DNA from: Luidia sarsii | Lineage: Eukaryota; Echinodermata; Asteroidea; Paxillosida; Luidiidae | Assembly: GCA_949987565.1 (NCBI GenBank) | Contig: OX465103.1 | Span: forward strand, 4,021,548-4,085,547 | DNA length: 64,000 nt | Direction: 5' to 3' | Shown: piece by piece, positions 57,001 through 64,000 of the stretch | Layout of the letters: every line of letters starts with the position of its first letter | Position numbering within the stretch: position 1 is the stretch's first letter | The notes under the pieces: generated by a model | The model's input: only the letters and a program-made list of their open reading frames with translations | What the model was told of the DNA's origin: nothing | Databases searched by the model: none | Made by a program: the position numbers and the translations under genes

Positions 57001-59010
57001 ACCTGACCTCGATAGGTGCTGGAGTCCTTGAAATGCCACACATTCACCTCCGTCTACCAATTGGAAGCTTACGAGTGAAGCTGATGGATGGAATAAGAAC
57101 AACACTAGAGTAGTGTTTGAGACCAAACATTGATTCAGACTCATTGCATGATTGATTTTAATCAAATAAAAAATATTTTCATAATTTCAACGGGAACAAA
57201 TAGGAAACTGTGTCCATTTTACGATAACGCTTCCCAGAAGATAAATTATTCTGTCCTCAGCACGATTCGTAAATAAATGCAAGCCAATCTCTGAAATGTT
57301 TACATTGTACACAAATAGAATGCAATTGTAATGACCTGCACATAATAATTGACATGTAACACCAAAATGGACAAACACGTCAGAATAAAAGTTTTGAAGC
57401 AACATTTATAGCGGTCGCCGTGCAGTAAACAAAAACTGAAGGGGCCTCCGAGCCCCCATCCAGTCCAGATAGGTTTAAACGTCGGATACGAATTGTGTCT
57501 TGAAAATTATGTACAAAGTCTTTTGGGAAAATATTATTATAAATGCAAAGTCTATGGTAAAAGATAACTATGCCTATTCAAAAATCAATACTATAATATA
57601 AACCCATGACTAATAATTGATATAACTATCGCTATCATGTTTTGATTTAGGTCAATCCTTGATGCAACTAACCTGAAGATCAAACTTCGTTTGCTGACTA
57701 AAAATATGTCTTGAAATCTGTGCACAAAGTCTATGGACGAATACTCGTATCACAAATAAAACAAAATAAAGAAAATAATCAAATCATCATTTGGAATTTA
57801 ATCTAGAATCCTTATTGGGTTATTGTTCAACTATATATAGCTTAAAGTCTGTCTGAAGTGCCATCCTAGACTGAAATTGAAAAATAAGAAGCAAAAAAAC
57901 ACAAGCAAAGCAATACCTGTTTCGGCCAATTGCCGAAAAAGCTAAAAATTTAAATTTATTGGCCCCGTGAAAAAGTATTGGTTGTATTCGTAATTTTGAC
58001 AATACAACTAATAGCGGGAAAGAGGAAGAGGAAGGAGAAGGGTTACTCACAGGGTTACTCAGATGTCCAGCCTACAAGACTGATTCTACGAAAAAGAAAT
58101 TTGGAGCTGCTACAAAAAGCAAAACTGAAATTTGTAGCGTGACATAATTGCAAACGTCAAGAGATGCGACAAATGAAGACAGATAGAGATATAGAGATAT
58201 AGACAGAAATGGAGAGAAAGAAGCATTCCATAGCGCTACTTGACAATCTGTGAATGGCAATCTTAAGAAAAAAATGGCCCGAAAATATGTTCTTTGGCCG
58301 GCTATCATCAGAGGTTAATTTGCTGCGGGAATTAGTATTATATTTTTAAAAATTCAATTCAATAATCAAAAACAAACTGACTGGGAACTTTTTAGCAATA
58401 TAAATTTGAAAATTATATTTAAAGATTATATTTTAATGATTCAGTGTCAATACAGACAAAATGGTTACGTTCAGTAAAGTTAAGCATCCGTAAGGCAAAT
58501 GTTGCATTTGAACGGTTATCGAAAAACTAGACAGAACGTTATTGGGATCGGAATACAAATTCGCGAAGACAACAAATAGAAATGTGCACATTTCCAAAGG
58601 TATGATTGATTTGATTTTCTTAAAAAAAATAACATGTACGTATTAAAGAATGTATTGGGATACGAAACGTAATGTAAAGTTGCTTAATACGAAAATTTAT
58701 GCCAAAGCCGAGAGGCCAGCATTTATCAGGATGATTTACTTGTTCCTCACCGATTACAGATTCAGTTGTCCCAAGGACCAGGCGTCTTGCATTCGTATCG
58801 TCAGGCACCACCTGTAGCCCTCAAGATGTTCTCCTTACTAACTACCACTCAAAGAGCATGATCCAGTGCGCACGGGACTGCCTGAGCCGCAACGACTGCC
58901 AGGGTTTTGGGTTCGTAGAGGCTGGGAAAGAGGATGACTGTATGCTCTGTAGCAGTATAAACAATTTACAGTATAAAGCTGGAAGTATGTTCTATAAACA
59001 AAGTTTGTAG
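47979..59010 (+). CDS. Gene 3: secreted SRCR(x3)-linker-PAN protein (gene model)
   Basis: Join of signal exon 47979-48069 (or 50595-50682), SRCR exons 54094-54411, 54867-55184 and 55820-56137, linker 56916-56966 and PAN exon 58760-59010. All junctions are phase 1. The product is about 448 residues, far shorter than genes 1 and 2 but with the same ends, so it may be a minimal or ancestral-like form. All three domains keep two acidic residues after Cys33. Its 5' part lies in the young segmental duplication, while exon 2 onward is diverged from genes 1 and 2. Splicing is inferred. Confidence 0.8.
48378..48728 (-). mobile_element. LINE-like ORF2 C-terminal remnant, copy
   Basis: Same 116-codon frame as 22256-22606, carried along in the segmental duplication. 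Confidence 0.5.
49035..49205 (-). mobile_element. tRNA-derived SINE, copy
   Basis: Duplicate of 22915-23085 with one or two base differences. Confidence 0.65.
50595..50682 (+). CDS. Gene 3 signal-peptide exon, version 2
   Basis: Copy of 24474-24561 with the same protein (MELSSW...TAIQLS), donor G|GTAAGT, phase 1. Alternative leader for gene 3. Confidence 0.77.
50802..50961. repeat. 40-bp minisatellite, 4 copies
   Basis: Same 40-bp unit as 24681-25000 but four copies, order A,A,T,A; the last copy has CCAATAAC. Accounts for the 160-bp change in paralogous offset. Confidence 0.95.
52237..52647 (-). mobile_element. Decayed LINE reverse transcriptase fragment, copy
   Basis: Duplicate of 26275-26685, same YGDD, FVEWC and YKYLGTVV remnants. 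Confidence 0.75.
52733..52808. repeat. Inverted repeat, MITE-like, copy
   Basis: Duplicate of 26771-26846 with one loop change (CACTGAATG for CACTAAATG). Confidence 0.7.
54094..54411 (+). CDS. Gene 3 SRCR exon 1 (AMP type)
   Basis: Full SRCR domain, acceptor CGACAG, donor A|GTAGGT. THAMPFLAWF; D-D-Y after Cys33; GDEQTLSEC mixes VQS (EQTL) and AMP (LSEC) features; WGAHNCDHDED. NSS sequon. Intact equivalent of the broken 28133-28206 exon. Confidence 0.93.
54867..55184 (+). CDS. Gene 3 SRCR exon 2 (VQS-like)
   Basis: Full SRCR domain, acceptor TGACAG, donor GA|GTAAGT. YPFVRSTLVKF; D-D-D after Cys33; WDQQDAAVVC replaces WDHRDA; LNCWDNEQTL is unusual. SSDGR replaces SSEGR. NSS sequon and six cysteines. 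Confidence 0.93.
55185..55819 (+). other. Gene 3 intron between SRCR exons 2 and 3
   Basis: Purine-rich on the + strand at 55262-55405, then a decayed tRNA-like B box on the minus strand (55498-55527, GGGTTCAAATCCC), then AT-rich DNA. No exon. Confidence 0.7.
55820..56137 (+). CDS. Gene 3 SRCR exon 3 (VQS/AMP chimera), last SRCR
   Basis: Full SRCR domain, acceptor CGACAG, donor AA|GTAAGT. The 5' half is VQS (YPLVQSTYVNFGEGTGQI); the 3' half is AMP (LSECPNLNWGVHDCDHHED). Residue 106 is Leu (TTA), not Ser. D-D-H after Cys33. SSS instead of NSS. Confidence 0.92.
56138..56915 (+). other. Gene 3 intron between last SRCR and linker
   Basis: Purine-rich start, then a diverged counterpart of 11960-12608. 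No exon seen. Confidence 0.65.
56916..56966 (+). CDS. Gene 3 linker exon
   Basis: 51 nt, acceptor TTTTAG, donor C|GTAAGT. Encodes PTLESPVKPPVASCSA, diverged from genes 1 and 2 at several residues but with the same length and cysteine. The boundary codon becomes His (CAT) instead of Asp. Confidence 0.8.
56967..58759 (+). other. Gene 3 intron before the PAN exon
   Basis: About 1.8 kb, AT-rich and longer than the 1.06-kb counterparts. Holds a short GATATA/GACAGA microsatellite near 58177-58210. Minus-strand frames of 72-78 codons look random. Confidence 0.65.
58760..59010 (+). CDS. Gene 3 terminal exon, PAN/Apple-like domain and stop
   Basis: 251 nt, acceptor GATTACAG, stop TAG at 59008-59010. 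Six PAN cysteines; R-T-R-R before the domain; Asp54 is Glu and the end reads FYKQSL. The stop differs from genes 1 and 2 (TAA) while the reading frame to it is kept, supporting it as the true end. Confidence 0.87.
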
Positions 59011-59025
59011 TTTACTCTATGAACT

Positions 59026-59625
59026 TCCCTTGCCCTTTCCTGACGCCCTGCTCCCCTTCCTACTCCTGCTCGTCCTCTTCCTACTTCTGCTCCTCCTCTT
59101 CCCACTCCTGCTCCTCCTCTTCCTACTCCTGCTATTCCTCTTCGTATTCCTGTTCGTCTTCTTCTTATTTTGCCCCTCTTCTCCCTACTCCTGCTCCTCC
59201 TCTTCCTACTCCTGCTCCTCAACTTTCTGCCTCTGCTCCTCCTCTTCCTACTCCTGTTCCTCTTCTTCCTACTCCTGCTCCTCCTACTCCTACCCCTGCT
59301 TCTTCTCTTCCTACTCCTGCTACTCCTCTTCCTATTCCTGTTCCTCCTCGTCCTATTTTTGCTCCTCCTCTTTCTACTTCTGCTTCTCTTCTTCCTACTC
59401 CTGCTCCTCCTCTTCCTACTCCTGCTCCTCAACTTTCTGTCTCTGCTCCTCCCCCTTCCTACACCTGCTTATCATCTTTCTACTCCTGCTCCCCTAATCC
59501 TACCCCTGCTTCTTCTATTCCTACTCCTGCTCCCCATCTTTACACTGCTGGTCCCCATTGTCCTACTCCCGCTCCTCCTCCTTTTCTGCCTTTTTCCTCA
59601 GTCTTTTTTTCTTCATTTTTTTCTG
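59026..59625 (+). repeat. Pyrimidine-rich tract after gene 3
   Basis: C/T-rich counterpart of the gene 1 and 2 3'UTR tracts but with a different internal order; a CTCAACTTTCTG word recurs 210 bp apart (59217, 59427). The AATAAA seen in genes 1 and 2 is AATTAA here (about 59647). Confidence 0.85.
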
Positions 59626-61069
59626 ATTTCATGACAAGATCAATTTGCAATTAATTTCAATTTCCAACTTGTAGGCCTACACATGTACTACTACTACAGA
59701 AACCAATACAAATAACACTGTATCATTAATGGTGAGGAAGGTTTCCAAGCGGTTTTCTTTTCATCGCTTGTTTGCTGTGACAAGGCGGACCATTGGACGC
59801 AAATTCATTCATTTGATACATTTTTCAAGGAATTAGACCCATGGACAGAAGTCTAATGAAGTCATATGTTACATTCTTATGGTATACACACAAAATGCGA
59901 TGACGTGCATTTGACCTTGTTTACCTTCGACTTTACCCTGCAAGCAACGGTGCGTGAATATTCACGCCCAGTCAAGCTCATGATTATACCCTAAATGCAT
60001 GACCCCCCCCCCAAAAAAAAGCGTGAGATCCCGATGACCTTTCTGTGACTTACTAGCTCAGCAGCAGAGAATGATTGATGAAATGTAGTCTGGGCTCTCC
60101 GTTGATCGGCAAACCTCAAAGAACATTAATTAGTGCACAAGTGAATGGGTTTTTGTGCACACGGTCAAGGGCGTATTTAAGCCCCCACTTTTATCACTGG
60201 GCTGACCCCCATTGGACCTCCTACAGGAAAACTGAGACCACCATCTCAAACTACAGGGTTCCCTCTAGAAATACATGTAGTTTTAGGGAAATTCGGCTAT
60301 AGCTTCGTTGAGCTGTTCAGTTTCCGATGAGAATGCAGAAAATACATTCATATTCATTTAGATGATGAGAACATAATGAGAATAAACTATAATTTTAATC
60401 AAATTTCACTTTTGTGTATTTCTAGAATTATTGTGAAGGAATTTCTGGTGGGTTGCTTTTTAAAGATACAAATTAGTCAGATGCATAGGGAAATGTGAAT
60501 GATATGTATCTAACATAATTGCTTGTTTTTTGTTTTAAAACAGTTATGGAAGATCTTGTGGTAGTAACTGGTAAGCTTTTGCTTTTAGGTTAGCATCTGC
60601 CAAGTGGTTTTAAAAAATCTACAATAGTTATCTATTATTAATTAAGTAAAATTGATGCCCACATGTGTGGTTACTATTGATAAAGATTTTACTCATTTCA
60701 CTTATCTACTTTTGATTAAAACCCTTTGTACATTATTTCCCAAAAAAGAGCCCCCTCAAAATCTGTGATGTAGACCTATCATTTGTCGTATGTTGCTCCT
60801 TTAGGATAGTTTCTGGTGTGGAATTAACATAGCAAGGTTGTGGTTAGGATTTTCTATTTGAATTATTTTTGAAGGTTTCATTATAATAAAAATGTTTATG
60901 CAAGGATAATTTCAGTATCCTATAATATGCTCAAATTATCTCCTTCCCTAAAAAAACATTCAATGGTTTAGTGGGGGAATGTCCTGCTCGACGTAATAAG
61001 CATTGGATGCTCAGTGTTTTGCCAGGTGCCTTTGGTTGGGCTTTGGCCGATGAAAAGTATTCAGGCAGT

Positions 61070-61122
61070 TCGGGCGAGATTCGAGCCCGCGAATCCTGCT
61101 TTCTAGTGCATGCGTCTTAAAA
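61070..61122 (-). mobile_element. tRNA-Ser-like SINE head, third family member
   Basis: Minus strand shows TAAGACGCATGCACTAGAAA and GGGCTCGAATCTCGCCC. Same loop as 15071-15144 but otherwise diverged. Confidence 0.6.
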
Positions 61123-61253
61123 TTAATAAGGTCTTGAATAAGTCTACAGCCGACCAAAATAACATTAGCATATGGCAGAAAGTTTTACGACAGGTGCTGC
61201 CATAAACGTAATGACAATCAACAATTCTTATCCTATGATACTTTTTAAAATTT

Positions 61254-61326
61254 AGTGGGCCTGACGTTTCGATCCTAGCAGGACCTTTCTCAAAGGTCGT
61301 GCTAGGATCGAAACGTCAGGCCCACT
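61254..61326. mobile_element. Near-perfect inverted pair of the GAAACGTC repeat
   Basis: Arms of 34 bp (61254-61287 and 61293-61326) with one mismatch and a 5-bp loop. Each arm is the repeat seen once at 206-243. Head-to-head ends of a Penelope-like or similar retroelement are one explanation. Confidence 0.6.
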
Positions 61327-64000
61327 AAAAAATTAGATTAGATGTTGAAAAAATTAGATTAGATGTTGAAATACTTATTAGATGTTGAAATACTTAAGAA
61401 ATACTTAAGAAAAGTCCCACAATCAGTGTCAATATTTGTATATTATATGATATATATATAATATTATATATTTGTATATTAAGTTAATAATTCAAAATCA
61501 GTGGTAATTATTTGTAGGATATCAAATCAGTTTAGCTATTTCTCAAAATGAATCGTTTTAATATCATTATCTGTACGTTCTATGAATTCCAGATACCGGA
61601 AGTGTGCCAAATTAGGGCCATTTTCCCTCTCTCTTAAAAATGAAATCGAGAAAGTAGAATTTCGTTTGTGATGCGTTAGGATAATAACAGTCTTGGTGTA
61701 TTTAGTGTTAAATTGATTTAGCAAAATATGTGGAAATTCTTGAAAAATGTTTTACTATTTTTACTTATTACTTATTGTTTATGGAAAATATTTCGTTTAT
61801 AATATATATTCTGTATATTCTGTGCGTTTAGACGCTTCCACGTATCCTAAATTGTGCCAAAATACCCCCCTGAAAAAATACATGTGAGCGGTATACCATA
61901 TTTTTACGATACGCTTTTACGATGGGTTCAGCCACATTTTGCATGCAAATCAAAATTTCTTGCCCGATAATGATTTTGACGCTTTTAAATAGACTACGAT
62001 CATTATCTCATCTCAGTGCTCGTATATTTAGTTTGAAATTTAGCAAAACCTATGGGAATTCTTGAAAATTGTTTTACCTATTTTATTTATTTTGAATTAT
62101 TTATTGAAATAAATAGTGTAAGGTTTAATTTTCTGTATGTTCAGCAAACGTCATGTAAGCCTATCCAAAAACACGGCAAAATTTCCCCCACCATAAAAGT
62201 TAAATGAATAAATAAATAAATAGAAGACATACAGAATTTCTGGTTCAATACACTTTTATAACAGGTTCTGCCAAATATTAATGATGGTGAGTTTTGTATA
62301 TTTGGTGTGAAATTGATATAGCAAATGCTGTGGTAAATACTTTGATGGTTTTTCTAAAGTAATGATTTCAGTTATTTCTTATAGTTACACATATATTATA
62401 TAATTATCTACACATCCGGTATTTTTCTCTTTGCATCCTGTCTCTTAAAATCGGGAGTTCCCCTAGTCCTAAAATATTCCCAAATATCTCTCCCCCCCAA
62501 AAAAGGAAGATAATTCCAAGAGGTATAAATTCTGATACGATACCCAACGTAGGATGGGTTCTGCCAAATACTGGAATGAAATTATGTAAAAACCAAGTGT
62601 TAATCCTTGAAAGGTGTTTAACCTATTTTACTTATTTAACCTATTTTACTTGTTATTCATTGTAATAAACCGTAAAACCGTAAAAAGCATAAATTGTGTA
62701 CATTCGATACATTACGGCATAACATACGCGTTTAAGTTAGACTCTTCCAAATACATGTACTACAATGTATAATAAATCTTTTATTTCATGATTATTTGCC
62801 ATTTAGATCCGTTTGGCCAAATTCAAATCCCCTCTATAAAAAATGTGATAACATTTTTTGCTACATTACGATTTCAGGTTAAACTCTGTCAAATACAAAT
62901 ATTATAGCAATAGCATAGCAAATGTTATCTTATATCACTGATGGTGTATTTATTTTAATTTATTTATTATATACACTCATTTTGTGTAATTTTCCTGTAC
63001 ACTATGGCCAATCGGGAAAATTCTTTGAATAGGGCTTAACCGCACACCCCTTATTTCAAGTATATTCGTAATTTTTACTTTATTTTACTTCCCAATCCGA
63101 TCAACTCATTCCGACGACGGCTCATGGAAACAATCCCTTTAATACATCAGTGCACTGTTAACAAAGGTGCATTGTCATCGTTTCCTCAATACTTTACCTT
63201 GTTATGTCACTAAGCCAAAACCCGTGGGTACACAAGACCACGTGATATCGGGAAGTTGCATTGGCCAAGTTTGTTCCTCTCGTACCACTTGACGAGATAT
63301 ACTAATAGAAACACATCAAGACATTTATAACATAAAATGTTTAACCTAAGTTGTTAAGACATTTGGATAAATAAGATTACAAAAGATATATAGATAGTCG
63401 TTAATATTACCTGCATTACTATACACTGAGGAATATGATATTAAATTGTTAAATTGTTCCAAAAAGTTCCAAGGACTTATGAATACTTATCTACCCGATG
63501 TCAATTGAAGTCAATGAAGCTTGAAATCAAATCGAATTACTCATTGTCATTTGTTAAGAAAATGTGTTGGATATTTCAATTACATATTGCTGGACTGTTT
63601 TTATCATATATTTGTATTATATATTGCTCACATTTTGGTGAACAATCGTGGTGAACAATCGTGTGTTCCCCACATTTACACACAAAAAATTATGAATTAA
63701 TAAGCATTTACCTACGCAACCATTTTTGAATAAGGACCCTTGGAGCGATACATTGTACATGAAATAATGAGAAAGCATCCTACGGGCTCAATGCTACATG
63801 TTTTGTGAAAACTGGATGATTCGGAACCTTACATTTGCTACAATTTGGCTAAAGGACATGAAGGATATTACCAAATCACAATTTAGGGATGAGTAGCTTT
63901 TTGTGACGGTAATTAGCCAAAAAATAGCTAAGAGATCAAATCTTAAAATGAGTAGAAGGTATTAAGGTTCAGGCTTCACTTGCCAGGACTATTACCGAAA

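Larger units (their letters stand above)
59626..64000. other. 3' flank of gene 3, diverged third copy of the intergenic region
   Basis: Matches parts of 14650-21000 and 40740-47100 (for example 59750-59930, 61640-61760, 61880-62050, 63000-63300) at clearly lower identity. Contains the inverted GAAACGTC repeat, a tRNA-Ser-like head and AT-rich modules. No supported gene; by position a further signal exon would fall beyond base 64000. Confidence 0.7.

Noticed and set aside
60544..60570. 27-nt candidate exon (AAACAG...CTG|GTAAGC) after gene 3
   Set aside because: Has splice-like edges and fits phase 1, but no equivalent is seen after genes 1 and 2; likely chance.

Overview
The window is eukaryotic DNA, most likely from a marine deuterostome invertebrate. 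A sea urchin or other echinoderm is my first guess; hemichordate or amphioxus cannot be excluded. Reasons: GT-AG introns, tRNA-derived SINE heads, LINE fragments, AT-rich intergenic DNA, and above all a tandem cluster of genes built from scavenger receptor cysteine-rich (SRCR) domains. SRCR genes are known to be massively expanded in sea urchins and also large in amphioxus. The species call is inference.

All genes read on the + strand. Three paralogous genes share one plan: signal-peptide exon, then a run of SRCR exons, then a 17-residue linker exon, then a final exon with a PAN/Apple-like domain and the stop codon. Every SRCR exon is exactly 318 nt (106 codons) and every internal boundary is phase 1, so exons can be added, lost or swapped without breaking frame. 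Gene 1 (575-13969; its signal exon should lie left of the window) has 12 SRCR exons. Gene 2 (21858-40099) has 11. Gene 3 (47979-59010) has 3. The predicted products are secreted multidomain recognition proteins, since I see no transmembrane segment before the stops.

Layout: 1-13969 gene 1, with about 2.35-kb repeat units each carrying two SRCR exons; 13970-14692 pyrimidine-rich 3'UTR; 14693-21854 AT-rich repeat-filled intergenic DNA; 21858-24561 two alternative signal-peptide exons; 24562-28132 intron 1 with a 40-bp minisatellite and LINE/SINE debris; 28133-38060 the SRCR array of gene 2, including four nearly identical 1832-bp tandem units; 38748-40780 linker, PAN exon and 3'UTR; 40781-54093 a near copy of the gene 1-gene 2 intergenic region including both signal exons; 54094-59010 gene 3; 59011-64000 3' flank, a diverged third copy of the same flank.

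A segmental duplication of about 17 kb (about 11.2-28.1 kb copied at about 37.4-54.1 kb) links the genes. Half-exons, chimeric exons, deletion scars and a mutated splice acceptor show that the cluster changes by unequal recombination between SRCR modules. Most simple open reading frames in the window are shadows, low-complexity tracts or retroelement remnants.
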